From: JANXLS01 sp035308565
GTDB lineage: Bacteria; Planctomycetota; SZUA-567; H5-PLA8
Assembly: GCA_035308565.1 (NCBI GenBank)
Contig: DATGGK010000122.1
Span: 4,871-68,870, forward strand
Reading direction: 5' to 3'
Length of the DNA stretch: 64,000 nucleotides
This document shows, piece after piece, positions 1 to 9,600 of this stretch. Under the pieces are notes generated by a model, which saw only the letters and a list, made by a program, of their open reading frames with translations, ran no database searches and had not been told where the DNA came from. Both the position numbers and the translations under genes were made by a program. Every line of letters starts with the position of its first letter. The stretch's first letter is position 1.

Positions 1-1
1 G

Positions 2-1219
2 GCGCGCGCGCAGAAAATTCTCGCGCCGCGCAAAGAAAAGATGAAAGGCACGATGCCGTTTGCGGGTAACGCCATTGTGCGCCACATCCCATGGGGTGTG
101 GTGGCGTTGCTCGTGCCCTGGAATTACCCGCTGTTTCTGTGTGCCGGTTCCGTCTTGAATGCGCTCGCCGCGGGCAACGCCGTCGTGATGAAGCCGTCGC
201 CGCGCGCGAAGGACACAGTCGGTGCGTTTGCACAGTGGCTTTACGATGCCGGGGTGCCGCGCGAACTGGCGCCGGTGCTCGACAGCTCCGACGAGATGGG
301 CCGCGCGCTGGTGGCGTCGCCGTTGATTCACCGCATCGTTTTCACGGGCAGTTCAAAGACCGGCCGTTCAGTTCTCGCCGCCGCCGCACAAAATCTCGTC
401 CCCGCGACGATGGAATTGTCCGGCTACGACGCCGTCCATATTCTGCCCGACGCGGATATTACGTTGGCCGTCGCCGCAGTGACGTTTGGCATGAAGTTGA
501 ACGGTGGCCGCACCTGCGTGTGTCCGCGGCGCATTTTTGTGGACCGCAGCGTTGACGCCGTATTCACGTCTGCGCTTTCAAAGAAAATCGAAAAGCTCGA
601 ATTGCTCACGCCAATGGATCCGCAGACGCTGCGCGAAGCCGACGAACTTGCGGCGCGGCTGCTCGCCGGTGGCGCCGAATCGCTCAACGCGCGCAAGCAA
701 GGCGATGCGCGCACGCTGCTGGTGTTTCGCGGCGGTTCGGATGCGCTCGCCGCCGCGCAGGGAAATTTCGTGCCGGCCATTGTTGTATCGCCCGTCGAAA
801 ATCAAGACGCAGCACTGAAACTCGACGCCGCTTCCCGCTACGCGCTAGGCGCGTCGATTTTCACGCGCTCGCTCGATTCCGCGTTGAATCTTGCCGACAA
901 TTTGCCTTCGGGCATGATCGCGATCAACGAATGCGTCACGCCAGCGGGCGAAGCGGCGCTGCCCTTCGGCGGCGCGCACGAAAGCGGATTCGGCGTGCGA
1001 TCAGGCATCGAAGGTTTGTTGGAAATGACGCGCCCTCAAACGCTGGGCATCGCCAGCGGTTCCTTCCGCCCGCATCATCTCGCGGGCGAGGAGGCCAGCG
1101 ATCTATTGCTGGCGCTGCTTCGCGCTCGCCACGCGCCGAATGTTTTTGCGCGGATGAAAGGCTGGCTCGATTATGGGATGGAGTCGGTCAAGTGGTTGCG
1201 AAAAATCAGACTGAAATGA
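2..1219 (+). CDS. Aldehyde dehydrogenase family protein (5' end outside window)
   Basis: NAD(P)-dependent aldehyde dehydrogenase, which oxidises an aldehyde to the acid. The frame is open to the window edge, so the N-terminus is missing; the first ATG inside is at 41. Counting from that ATG, PWNYP and the KPS cofactor-binding segment come first, then the FTGSSKTGR nucleotide loop, the general base Glu125 in MELSG and the nucleophile Cys159 in GGRTCVC. The Glu-Cys spacing of 34 residues is the family norm. The C-terminus carries a basic extension of about 60 residues (ARMKGWLDYGMESVKWLRK) beyond the usual end, resembling the membrane-proximal tails of fatty-aldehyde dehydrogenases. The substrate cannot be assigned. 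It ends about 110 bases before tRNA-Val. Confidence 0.9.
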   Translation, partial: ARAQKILAPRKEKMKGTMPFAGNAIVRHIPWGVVALLVPWNYPLFLCAGSVLNALAAGNAVVMKPSPRAKDTVGAFAQWLYDAGVPRELAPVLDSSDEMGRALVASPLIHRIVFTGSSKTGRSVLAAAAQNLVPATMELSGYDAVHILPDADITLAVAAVTFGMKLNGGRTCVCPRRIFVDRSVDAVFTSALSKKIEKLELLTPMDPQTLREADELAARLLAGGAESLNARKQGDARTLLVFRGGSDALAAAQGNFVPAIVVSPVENQDAALKLDAASRYALGASIFTRSLDSALNLADNLPSGMIAINECVTPAGEAALPFGGAHESGFGVRSGIEGLLEMTRPQTLGIASGSFRPHHLAGEEASDLLLALLRARHAPNVFARMKGWLDYGMESVKWLRKIRLK

Positions 1220-1332
1220 AGGCGAACATGGAGTTCCAATATGCGCCGCTGTCCCCGCACCCGCCGGCGCTGGGGCACAAAACCAGAATTGACGCGAGGC
1301 CAGTTTCTGCTAACATAAATCTCCCAAATAAA

Positions 1333-1406
1333 GGGCGCATAGCTCAGCTGGTTAGAGCGCGTGGATCACACCCACGAGGTCCGGGGTTCGAGTCCCTGTG
1401 CGCCCA
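1333..1406 (+). tRNA. tRNA-Val (anticodon CAC)
   Basis: A full cloverleaf can be folded by eye. The acceptor GGGCGCA pairs with TGCGCCC, the D stem is GCTC/GAGC, the anticodon stem CGTGG/CCACG encloses loop ATCACAC with anticodon CAC, and the T stem CGGGG/CCCTG encloses TTCGAGT. The discriminator is A and no CCA is encoded. The 3' part is repeated exactly at 27789-27834, so this gene is the likely integration target of the island that follows. Confidence 0.95.
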
Positions 1407-1410
1407 TTCT
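1365..1410 (+). repeat. attL-like direct repeat (3' part of tRNA-Val plus 4 nt)
   Basis: These 46 bases, from the anticodon loop through the 3' end of tRNA-Val and four bases beyond, recur without a mismatch and in the same orientation at 27789-27834. A perfect duplication of a tRNA 3' end is the classic footprint of tyrosine-recombinase integration. Confidence 0.85.
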
Positions 1411-1454
1411 GCAAACAGCGGCACGCCGCTGCAAAACCCTGTACAGTCCAATGC

Positions 1455-1499
1455 ATGCAGTCATGACGGTGAGGCAGTCGCCAAACCGTCAGACTGCAT
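1455..1499. repeat. Inverted repeat next to attL
   Basis: Arms 1455-1470 (ATGCAGTCATGACGGT) and 1485-1499 (ACCGTCAGACTGCAT) are complementary apart from one inserted base, with a 14-nt loop. There is no T-run after it, so it is not a typical terminator. Its place 50 bp inside the island end would suit an integrase or excisionase arm site. Confidence 0.5.
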
Positions 1500-1535
1500 C
1501 GAGCGGCACGAAAATACCCCAAAAATTGCACGAGA

Positions 1536-1556
1536 CGCCAACTAGGCGCCAACTAG
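1536..1556. repeat. Tandem 10-bp direct repeat near attL
   Basis: CGCCAACTAG occurs at 1536-1545 and 1547-1556, one base apart. Short direct repeats close to an att core are often recombinase arm-binding sites; here that role is inference. Confidence 0.4.
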
Positions 1557-2313
1557 AAATCGCCTCCGATTCGTCATCGGATCGCACGATGATCCCCTAT
1601 GTAAAATCGCTTCCGCCTGACCTTCAATCGGTCGTAGACGCGTGGTCGAGGCAATCCATTTCTATTCAATTCGCTTTGCTGACCTTGGCAATTACATCGC
1701 AACGCGAATGCCACATCTGTTTCCGAATCATACCGCAATGAAGGAACTGCCGCCGCTGGCTGACACCTCACGATTGTGGCGCGACCTGCACGCTTGGACG
1801 CCGCTCCCGCCCAAGGGTCATTATGGGCCGCCCACTGGGGCGGCGCGAACGATGGGGTCGTCCACGGCGCGCCGCGCATGGTGGCGATACTCATCGACAA
1901 CGATACGCTGAAAGAAGGCGCACTGTTCTTCGATGACCTGCGTCTGGTCGAGGGCGAAGTCGCGGCACCGAAGCTTTGGACCTACACGGCCGCGAGATTT
2001 GAGCCCGATGAAGTCTGGCATGGTTGAGGCGGCGGCGGCGCCACGGCAGGCCTGAATGGGCGCAAATTGCGTTTCGACTTCACGCGAGGAGGCGGTTACG
2101 CCGACGGCCGGAACCGTCTGCCTGCCGCAACAGCGCCGACAAGAGCTTCGCGCTCTCGATCCTGTCGGGCGCCCGTGTTCGTGTGCGCCAACGACACGAG
2201 GAACTCGACGCCTCCATGGCGCTGAACCAGGTGCTGATGGCGGCGTTGAATTGAAGCAACGAAATCGGCGTTCTAGCCGCGCTCCCCAAGCGATGCGGGC
2301 AGTGTGCGGATTA

Positions 2314-3423
2314 TTACTTTTTCACCATCTCCAACACTGCTTCCAGCGCCGGCTTTGGCTGTAGCGACCGGTCAAACAACAGCGGGTGGTTGGTCCGCCG
2401 GCGAGGAAATCCGTTCAGCCAGCTTCGGCCGTCGTGCAATCCCCAGAACGTCACGCGCGACATTTTGTCGCTGTGTTTTAGAAACAACGCAAACAACTGC
2501 GCGTACTGATCGGCCAGACGCTTCTGAACGTCCGGGGGCAAACCGTTCACATAGGGATCGTCGGAGCCATTTTCTCGCGTGCTGACGTCGGCACCGATGC
2601 TCTTTCTTGGCACCACGTCGATGTCCAACTCCGTGATCGACACCTTTAATCCTTCGGCGTGAAACGCGATGATCGCCTCCTCGATGGCCTTGAAGGGCAC
2701 GCGGTCGAGCGCCCAATGCCCCTGGATGCCGACGCCCGCGATCGGCGCGTTGCGCTTCTTCAAATCGCGGATCAGCCGCAGCGCCTTCTCGCGTTTGGCA
2801 CCTTGCTCGATACCGTAATCGTTGTAGAGCAGCTCCGCTTTCGGATCAGCTTGGCGAGCTGCAACGAACGCTTCCGCGATAAAATCGTCGCCGATGCTCG
2901 TCAGCCATTTTGATTTGCGCAGATACTCTTTGCCATCGTCGATCGCCTCGTTCACCACGTCCCAGCTCGCCAACTTGCCGGCGTAACGCCCGGCCACGCC
3001 GGCGATGTGCTCGCGCATCCGCTTCAACACCAACTCGCGCTCGGCGGGCTTGCCGTTGTCCGTGAAAAACCAATTGGGGCATTGGCTATGCCAGATCAGC
3101 GTATGCCCGTTCACGGTCAGGCCGTTGCTGCGAGCCATTTCCACGAGCGCATCGCCGGCGGCAAAGTCGTAGCGGTTCTCGTCGGGATGCACCGGCTGCG
3201 GCTTCAAACAGTTTTCGGGCGTGACGGTGCTGAAGTGTTTGAACAGCAGCGCCTTCTCGGCGTCTCTGAGATTCGTGCCCGGTATCGCCGCGCCGATTTC
3301 AAAGCGCTTGGCGAACGCGGCTTTCAAGGAGTCAACAGGCACCGGCGCTGTCTCCGCGGCCGACAGTAACGCTGAAACACGCATCAGCGCTATTAGGCAA
3401 TTCATTAAACGCATCATACGCAA
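2314..3423 (-). CDS. GH10 endo-1,4-beta-xylanase, secreted
   Basis: Hydrolyses internal beta-1,4 bonds of xylan. A short N-terminal hydrophobic segment (about residues 8-22) suggests export. The TIM-barrel family-10 domain fills the rest: the HTLIWHSQCPNWF substrate-binding strand (about 107-119), acid/base Glu159 in WDVVNEA, and nucleophile Glu265 in SITELDIDV. At 369 residues it is a single-domain GH10 enzyme with no carbohydrate-binding module. The ATG at 3423 has AAGGGGA about 6 bases upstream. The nearby tandem esterase (4047-6080) has a complementary activity, since esterases remove acyl groups from xylan side chains. Confidence 0.95.
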   Translation of the reverse strand: MRMMRLMNCLIALMRVSALLSAAETAPVPVDSLKAAFAKRFEIGAAIPGTNLRDAEKALLFKHFSTVTPENCLKPQPVHPDENRYDFAAGDALVEMARSNGLTVNGHTLIWHSQCPNWFFTDNGKPAERELVLKRMREHIAGVAGRYAGKLASWDVVNEAIDDGKEYLRKSKWLTSIGDDFIAEAFVAARQADPKAELLYNDYGIEQGAKREKALRLIRDLKKRNAPIAGVGIQGHWALDRVPFKAIEEAIIAFHAEGLKVSITELDIDVVPRKSIGADVSTRENGSDDPYVNGLPPDVQKRLADQYAQLFALFLKHSDKMSRVTFWGLHDGRSWLNGFPRRRTNHPLLFDRSLQPKPALEAVLEMVKK

Positions 3424-3765
3424 TCCCCTTGACGCAAATGTCGTTCACGTCCCCGAACCTTAAAATTGGAGTTGAATCAATATCAAAAAGCCGATATCAT
3501 GGCTTATCTTGTCCTTGGTACCCCCCAAAAGATACTATTTTTCGAAATCGTTTAACGCGTTTAACCTGTTCACTCACGGTGCGGGACGTTCGAATTATCC
3601 GACCATTCGTTTAAATAACGCAGCCGCTCGTTCCATTAACAAGGCTATTTGTTCCATTCACACATCCGCTGCAACGAATAGCTCGGCCATTTGAACGAAT
3701 GGCGGAGTCATTCGTTCGATTAAACTGGCCATTCTGTTGTTGCGACGCTCCATTCGTTTAGCACG
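3424..3765. other. AT-rich intergenic region with repeated CATTCGTT motif
   Basis: More AT-rich than its neighbours. CCATTCGTTTA occurs at 3603-3613 and 3750-3760, and related CATTCGTT words recur between them. The region holds the hairpin at 3693-3717 between the 3' end of the small gene at 3766 and the xylanase start. No coding signal is visible. Confidence 0.5.
3693..3717. repeat. Perfect 9-bp hairpin GAACGAATG/CATTCGTTC
   Basis: The arms at 3693-3701 and 3709-3717 are exact complements around a 7-nt loop. It lies downstream of the small minus-strand gene, but no T-run follows, so an operator is as likely as a terminator. Confidence 0.5.
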
Positions 3766-3960
3766 TCATTTCTTGCTTTCCGAGCACTTTTTCCTCCAAG
3801 CATCGCCCTTTTTGGCAAGTGCTTTTAGCCGTTCATTTTGTGAACTGCGCCGTTGCTTCGCGCGAGCTACCCGAGCTCGATATCTTTCGCGTGCCGATTC
3901 GAGTCTATGGTACCAAATCATTTCTTGTGTTGGCTTGTCCAAAGATGGCATTGAGTCCAT
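3766..3960 (-). CDS. Small basic helical protein, 64 residues, unknown function
   Basis: I do not recognise a family. The protein is rich in Arg, Lys, Glu and Ala (RERYRARVARAKQRRSSQ), consistent with one long amphipathic helix or coiled coil, and strongly basic, so nucleic-acid binding is possible. Expression signals are unusually good: AAGGAGGG (bases 3965-3972 on this strand) lies 4-5 nt before the ATG, and a -35/-10 pair TTGACG/TATAAA with 16-nt spacing lies just upstream. It stands alone between the xylanase and the esterase in AT-rich DNA, which suggests recent acquisition. Confidence 0.6.
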   Translation of the reverse strand: MDSMPSLDKPTQEMIWYHRLESARERYRARVARAKQRRSSQNERLKALAKKGDAWRKKCSESKK

Positions 3961-3985
3961 GAAACCCTCCTTTTTAATCGCAAAT

Positions 3986-4013
3986 TTTATAAAAACCTTG
4001 TCAAGTACGTCAA
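3986..4013 (-). promoter_or_regulatory. Sigma70-type promoter for the small basic protein
   Basis: On the minus strand, TTGACG (4008-4013) and TATAAA (3986-3991) are separated by 16 bases, placing the transcript start near 3979, about 18 bases ahead of the start codon. The ribosome site AAGGAGGG follows. Confidence 0.55.
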
Positions 4014-4046
4014 TATATAGATTATCGGCTAGAATTCAGGATCAGA

Positions 4047-6080
4047 TCAGCGTTCGCACCGCTTGAACAATCGCGGCGCGAAATCATACAGCGCGTCGCG
4101 CCACGTCTGCCATTCGTGCGACAAGCCCTCGCTGTCACGAACGACCACGTTCTTGATGCCGGATTGCTGGAGCGCGCTGGAAAGCGTGGCCGCGCTCTTG
4201 TGAATGTTGGCGTCCATCCCGACCGTGCCAGAGTGGAGATACAAGAGATTCACTTTCTGATCGAACGCGGCGGGATTCGCGAACACGCGATCGTAGGCCG
4301 TCTTGGGATCAACATCGCGAACACCGCTGAAGGACGCTATTGCGGAAAACACATCCAGATGCGTCAACCCGATTTTGAGAGCTTGTCCGCCACCCATTGA
4401 TAGTCCCGCGATGGCGCGATGTTCCCGATTGGCGCACGTGCGAAACGTGGCGTCGATGAGGGGAATCAAATCTTTGATGACCACGTCCTCGAAAGCGCCA
4501 CCGTCGCCGCGTCCGGGTTGCGGCGGCGTGGCCGGCGCGCCCGCGCGCGTGGCGTAGCCTTTCTCCATGACGACGATCATCGGACACGCGTTGCCCGCCG
4601 CGATTAAGTTGTCGAGGATGAAGTTGACGTGACCCTGCCGGCTCCAACCCGTTTCATCTTCGCCGGCACCGTGCTGCAAATAGAGTACAGGATAGCGCTG
4701 GCATGAATTGGCCTCGTAGCCCGGCGGCGTATAGACCTGAAAATGCCGCTCTTTTCCGGTCACTTTTGAAGTGTACCAGAGCGAGAGCACTTCGCCGTGG
4801 GGCACGTTTTTGGCGTAGAAAAAATCGACGCCCGGTTTTGGAATATCGATCCCGCTCGTGGGCTTGCCGGTGCCGAAGAACACGTCGCTGGCGGGGTCGT
4901 TGATCTGGACGCCGTCCACTTTGAGCGTGTAGTAATGGAACCCGGGGACCACTGGCGGCGTTGTCACCGCCCAGACGCCATCGTCGCCTCGTTCCATGTT
5001 CCACGGCCCGCCCGTGCCCAAACCGAAGTTGCCCACGACTTGGACCGACTTCGCATCCGGCGCCTTATAGCGGAATGTCACGCGGAAGTCGGAGTGAATG
5101 CGCGGGTACGGTGAATTGTTGACGTTGGTCGGAGCGGGCTTCGAGTCGTCAACGCTCGCCTCCGATACTTTGCTTTTCTTTTGTGGCGCGTCGTCAGGCT
5201 TCTTTTGCGGTACGTTGTTCTCCTGCTTTTGCTCGCGAAACAGCAGTTGAGCGAAGCGGTACAGTTCGGCCTTCCACAGCTTGTAATTGTGCTGTCCGCC
5301 GGAAATGACATTGTACAGGTGCGGCACCTTTTTCTCGTCGAGCATGGCGTGAACGTTCTGGCTAATCCTGAACAGGCCGTCCTTGTCGCCGCAAGCGAGG
5401 TAGAGCAGACGCAGTTTCTTCGTCGCCTCCGCGGGGTCTTTTATGAGGTCTGCGGGAGGCTTGGTATTTGGCGCGGACGAGAACCCACCCACCCAGGCGA
5501 ACGTATCGAGATTATTCAGCCCGAAGTTGAGCGACTGCCCGCCGCCCATCGACAGGCCGGCCAGAGCACGCGATTCGCGGTCTGACTTTGCCGAGTATTT
5601 TTTGTCGATGAACGGGATCAGATCGGTGAGCAATTCTTTCTCGAATGCGGCGAACGGCTGCATCTGCTGAGGTATCGGATCGCGCGGCTTCACGTCCTTC
5701 GAAGCTCGCCCGTTCGGCAGGACCACGATCATCGGCACGATCTTTTTTTCGGCAAAAAGGTTATCCAGGATCACGTCGGGCGAACCGTCGCGCGCCCACT
5801 CGTTTTCATCGCCGCCGATGCCGTGGAGCAGGTACAGGACCGGATACTTTTGATCCTTCGAATATCCCGGTGGGGTATACACCCGCGTCTTGCGCTTGAT
5901 CCCCACGGTCGTTGAGTCGTATTCGACCGTCTCCAGTTTGCCGTGTGCGATACTCTGTCGGCGCGCGTCGAAACCATCGGGCGGCGCGGGAAGATTCGCG
6001 TCACTGGCCTGTGCGAAGGTCGGCGTGGTTGCGAACGCCAGCACAATAATTGAAACGAGCATCGCGATGCGTTTGCTCAC
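4047..6080 (-). CDS. Secreted tandem-domain esterase (feruloyl/acetyl-xylan esterase-like)
   Basis: Two complete alpha/beta-hydrolase esterase domains in one chain with a beta-sandwich between them. A signal peptide (about residues 1-24) is followed by esterase domain 1 with nucleophile Ser177 in GLSMGGG, Asp232 and His264; a linker of charged repeats (about 286-325); an E-set/CBM48-like domain (about 327-400, VTFRYKAPDAKSVQVVGNF); then esterase domain 2 with Ser561 in GLSMGGG and His655. The acidic residue of domain 2 is less clear. Similar E-set plus esterase units occur in Fae1A/XynZ-type xylan esterases; two catalytic units in one chain is unusual. The start is GTG with AGGAGG (6088-6093) overlapping the MarR stop codon, so translation is probably coupled to that regulator. 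Confidence 0.88.
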   Translation of the reverse strand: MSKRIAMLVSIIVLAFATTPTFAQASDANLPAPPDGFDARRQSIAHGKLETVEYDSTTVGIKRKTRVYTPPGYSKDQKYPVLYLLHGIGGDENEWARDGSPDVILDNLFAEKKIVPMIVVLPNGRASKDVKPRDPIPQQMQPFAAFEKELLTDLIPFIDKKYSAKSDRESRALAGLSMGGGQSLNFGLNNLDTFAWVGGFSSAPNTKPPADLIKDPAEATKKLRLLYLACGDKDGLFRISQNVHAMLDEKKVPHLYNVISGGQHNYKLWKAELYRFAQLLFREQKQENNVPQKKPDDAPQKKSKVSEASVDDSKPAPTNVNNSPYPRIHSDFRVTFRYKAPDAKSVQVVGNFGLGTGGPWNMERGDDGVWAVTTPPVVPGFHYYTLKVDGVQINDPASDVFFGTGKPTSGIDIPKPGVDFFYAKNVPHGEVLSLWYTSKVTGKERHFQVYTPPGYEANSCQRYPVLYLQHGAGEDETGWSRQGHVNFILDNLIAAGNACPMIVVMEKGYATRAGAPATPPQPGRGDGGAFEDVVIKDLIPLIDATFRTCANREHRAIAGLSMGGGQALKIGLTHLDVFSAIASFSGVRDVDPKTAYDRVFANPAAFDQKVNLLYLHSGTVGMDANIHKSAATLSSALQQSGIKNVVVRDSEGLSHEWQTWRDALYDFAPRLFKRCER

Positions 6081-6091
6081 GATTCATCCTC

Positions 6092-6553
6092 CTATGTCTG
6101 AGTGGAAACTGGATCGCCAAGCTGCACGCACTCCGAGTTAAGCGCGCCCGCAACTCGATTCAACAGGCCGACAAGGGTGCTAAACTCTTTGGGTCGCAGC
6201 GTTCCCTGCATTTGCACGCGGATGGCCTCGCCCGCCATCCAAACTTCCCGAAACTTTCGCTTTCCTGCTGCTGTGAGGGCAACCGTCCGAGCGCGGGAAT
6301 CGGTCGAATTCGCAATTCGCCGGACCAGTCCGCGCCGTTCCAACAAGACCAGCATCGCTCGCACCGTACTTGGATCAGACGACATGCGGCGGGCAAGTTC
6401 CCGCTGGGTGAGAGCATGTCCGCGTTGGAGCGTCGCGAGAAGAACGAACTGGTCGGCGGTGATGCCATGCGGCGCGAATTGTGTGTCCGACTGCCGGTGG
6501 AGCGCCAGATAAGCAGCCCTGAGCGCTATCGGGAGTTCAGCATTGCTCATCAT
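6092..6553 (-). CDS. MarR-family transcriptional regulator
   Basis: A winged-helix repressor of MarR type. The order is an N-terminal dimer helix, the DNA-recognition helices (LTQRELARRMSSDPSTVRAMLVLLERRGLVRR), the beta-wing with the family signature DSRARTVALTAAGK, then C-terminal dimer helices. I chose the ATG at 6553; an in-frame ATG at 6571 would overlap the 20-bp palindrome and has no ribosome site. The stop codon overlaps the esterase ribosome site, so the two genes form an operon. The regulator probably represses itself and the esterase through the palindrome, with the inducer unknown (aromatic acids released from xylan would fit). Confidence 0.88.
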   Translation of the reverse strand: MMSNAELPIALRAAYLALHRQSDTQFAPHGITADQFVLLATLQRGHALTQRELARRMSSDPSTVRAMLVLLERRGLVRRIANSTDSRARTVALTAAGKRKFREVWMAGEAIRVQMQGTLRPKEFSTLVGLLNRVAGALNSECVQLGDPVSTQT

Positions 6554-6570
6554 CGAAAGTCTCTGGATCA

Positions 6571-6590
6571 TTCGTGCGTATACGCACGAA
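6571..6590. promoter_or_regulatory. 20-bp perfect palindrome, candidate MarR operator
   Basis: TTCGTGCGTATACGCACGAA is perfectly self-complementary over all 20 bases. It lies 17 bases upstream of the MarR start. Size, symmetry and place match the usual MarR dimer operator. Confidence 0.7.
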
Positions 6591-6662
6591 ATTCAATACT
6601 ATTGCTGGAGCCAACCGAGCGCAAGGGTCTTTTCGACCCACGTTGCGCAGAGGAAGGCGGCA

Positions 6663-9600
6663 TCAATGTGCCGCGGTCTTTTGCTCGACACACGCTTCCG
6701 CAGCCCCTTGTTTATGTTCGCTCGGCGACCCGGTGCCGCCCGAATGCGGCGGGTCCCACTTCACCAGACGCAGGTTTTCTACAAACAAGACATACAAGAC
6801 GGGGACGAGGACGAGCGTCACCATCGTTGCTGCGAGCAATCCGGCGATCTGTACGTAACACATCGGCTCCCAAAGAGTCCCACCGCGAAGCGCCAGCGGA
6901 ACGAGCCCGCCCACGGTCGCCAGCACCGTGACCAGCACGGGCCGCAGCCGCGCAAGACCGGCTTCTACCACGGCGCGGCGGAGCGGCACACCGTGATGGT
7001 GTGCTTCCTCGATGAAGTCGAAGAGGACGATCACATGGCTGACGATGACGCCGGCCAGCGACGCGACGCCGAGGAATGCCATGAACCCGAATGGTGCGTT
7101 GAACACGAGCAAGCCCAGCATTCCCGCGACCATTCCGAACGGCACCGCCGCGAAAACCAGGATGGGTTTGGTCACGCTCTCGAATTGCATAACCAGCACG
7201 AAATAGATCGCGAGCATGGAAACCAACAGAGCGACCTGGACATCGCCAAATCCCTTCGTCTGCTCGAAATCCTCGCCACCAAATTCATAGCGATAGCCAG
7301 GCGGACAACTGATCGAAACTAGGTCCTTCTTCAACTGTTTAACCAGCGCGCTCGGCAGCGTGCCCGGCGCCGCGTCACACTTAACCGTGATGCAACGCGC
7401 GTGATCCCTGCGCCGGATTTTGGGTGGAACCATTTCGTAGCGCCCTTCGGCGATCTGGCGGAACGGAACGCGACCGTTGGTCAGGGAACTGATGGCGGAA
7501 AGATTGTACAAATCCGTCATTTGGCTGCGCTCTTCAGCACGCAGGTACAGACGGATATCGATAAGCTTGTCGCCTTCGCGCAGTTGTGTCACCGCGTAGC
7601 CGGACAACCCTGTATACATGGTCATGGCCACATCCTGATTGGTGATCCCAGTGATGCTGGCTCGCTCAGGGTCCACGTTGAGCGTAGCCTGCACGATTTC
7701 CGGGTCCCAGTCGTCGTGGATGTTCGCGGAACCCGGCATGGCGGCCAAGTCGTCTTTAATTCTTCCGGCCAACCGGCGCAGCGCCGGCATATCCGGCCCG
7801 TAGATTCGAAGCTGGACGGGTACGCCAATCGGCGGTCCGGTCTCCAACTGCTCAATGGTGATGCGAGCGGAGCTGACCTTCTGCACCAACTCCAATTTCA
7901 GCCGCTTGACCAGTTCCGAGGTCTCCTTCTTGTCAGTATTGTGGACCAGAATCTGCGCGTACGCATCCGAGGGCATTTCGGGAGCAACGGAGAGCCAGAA
8001 ACGCGGGCCGCCCTGGCCAATAAAGCTCGTGTAAGAATTAATGTGATTGCCTTCCAACTGATCCATCAACTGGATAATGCGTTTGGTTTCGGCGCTGGTG
8101 GCGTTGAGTGGAGTGCCTTCGGGCATGAATACATTGACCGTGAACACGTCGTGAAGGTCTTTCGGAAAAAAGGCGCTTCCGATGAGAGGCAGCAGCGAAA
8201 CGGCTCCAGCCAGGAACACCACTGCCAGCGTCAAGGTTCTGAATTTGTGCTGGATTGCGGATGTGACAAATCGGTTGAACAGACCCGGGAAGCCTTTCAA
8301 CGCCGTACCGGAGGACACGCCGAGACTCTTCTGTCCTTTCAGAATGTAATAGCCGAGCAGCGGCACAAAGGTCATGGAAGTAATGCGGCTGCACACCAGC
8401 GACGCCGTCACCACGACCGGCAGCGAGTAGATGAAATCGCCAGTCTTTCCGCTCACCAGCAGCAGCGGGAGGAAGGCCACGCAGTTCGTCAGGGTCGCGT
8501 ACATGATTGCGTGGGCGAGCTTGTTGGGCCCGAGCCACGCGGCCGTGGTGCGGTCAGTCCCCTCAGCCAGTTCGCGATTGATGGCGTCTGCCGCAACCAC
8601 TGGATCATCCACCAGCAGGCCCAGCGCGATGATCAGCGCCGCGATGGAAACTTGCTGGATGTCAATCCCAAGCAGATTCACCACGCCCAGCGTCATGGCC
8701 ACTGTGATGGGGATCGTCAGGGCCACGACCAGGGCGCTGCGCCATTCCATGAACAGCAAGCAGCAAATGATCACGATCACCACTGCTTCCAGGAAGTTCT
8801 GATTGCACTCGGCGATCTTCGCATGAACCTCTTCAGGCTCGTTGCTCGTACGCTCGACACGCAAGTCCTGCGGCAACTCGTACTGAAGTTCCTCCAGCGC
8901 GGACTCCAATTCTTTCGAGAATTGACTGACTTGTGTTCCCTTGATCTGGCGAATGGCCAGCGTCACCGCGCGGCTGGTCTGAAGCGACGAGTCCTGTGCG
9001 TTTGATGCCGGCGCTTTGACCGTTCGAAAATTCATGACTTCGGGCGGATCGGCGTAGCCACGCGTCACATCCACCATATCCCGCAGATACAGCGGCAATC
9101 CGCCCGCATTGACCGCGATAACGACGTTGTCAATGTCTTGTTCGCTGTTGAATTCGCCCGACGGTCGGACCTCGACTTTCTGGCTGGGAAGTTCGAGCGA
9201 ACCGCCCGGCAGGTTGATGTTGCGCGCTTGGATGCGCTTGACCACTTCTTTCGGCGAAATGCCAAACTTCTCAAAACGCTGACTGCTATAGGAGAGCGTG
9301 ATCTGCTCGTCCTGCACGCCGATCTCCGTCACCTTGCCAACGGTCGGGTTTTTCTTCAGCACGTCCCGGATACGGTCTGCGAATTGATGGAGTTCGCGAT
9401 ACGTGTATTTATCGCGCGCATTCAAGCGCAGCTTCGCCTGCAGCTCGTCGAGGTTCTGGACAAAAAAGCCATGCCAGACATCCGGATGCCACTCGCGCAG
9501 CAGCAATTCCTCAGTTTCGTACGCTTGTAGCTTTTTATCGAGTGACGTCCGGTCCGTGAGCGCCTGGAAGTCCAGCATGGCCGCTCCCGGCGCTTGCAGC

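Larger units (their letters stand above)
1411..2313. other. Degraded left edge of island, no intact gene
   Basis: About 900 bases with only broken frames. Two pieces look like former coding sequence. Bases 1589-1741 (+) read as a 50-residue piece with LPPDLQSVVDAW and a hydrophobic helix, which resembles C-terminal tails I associate with tRNA-adjacent integrase genes in PVC bacteria. Bases 1860-2027 (+) read WGGANDGVVHG followed by LFFDDLRLVEGE, which resembles the last strands of a secreted beta-sandwich (carbohydrate-binding) domain. Neither identification is firm. Confidence 0.4.
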
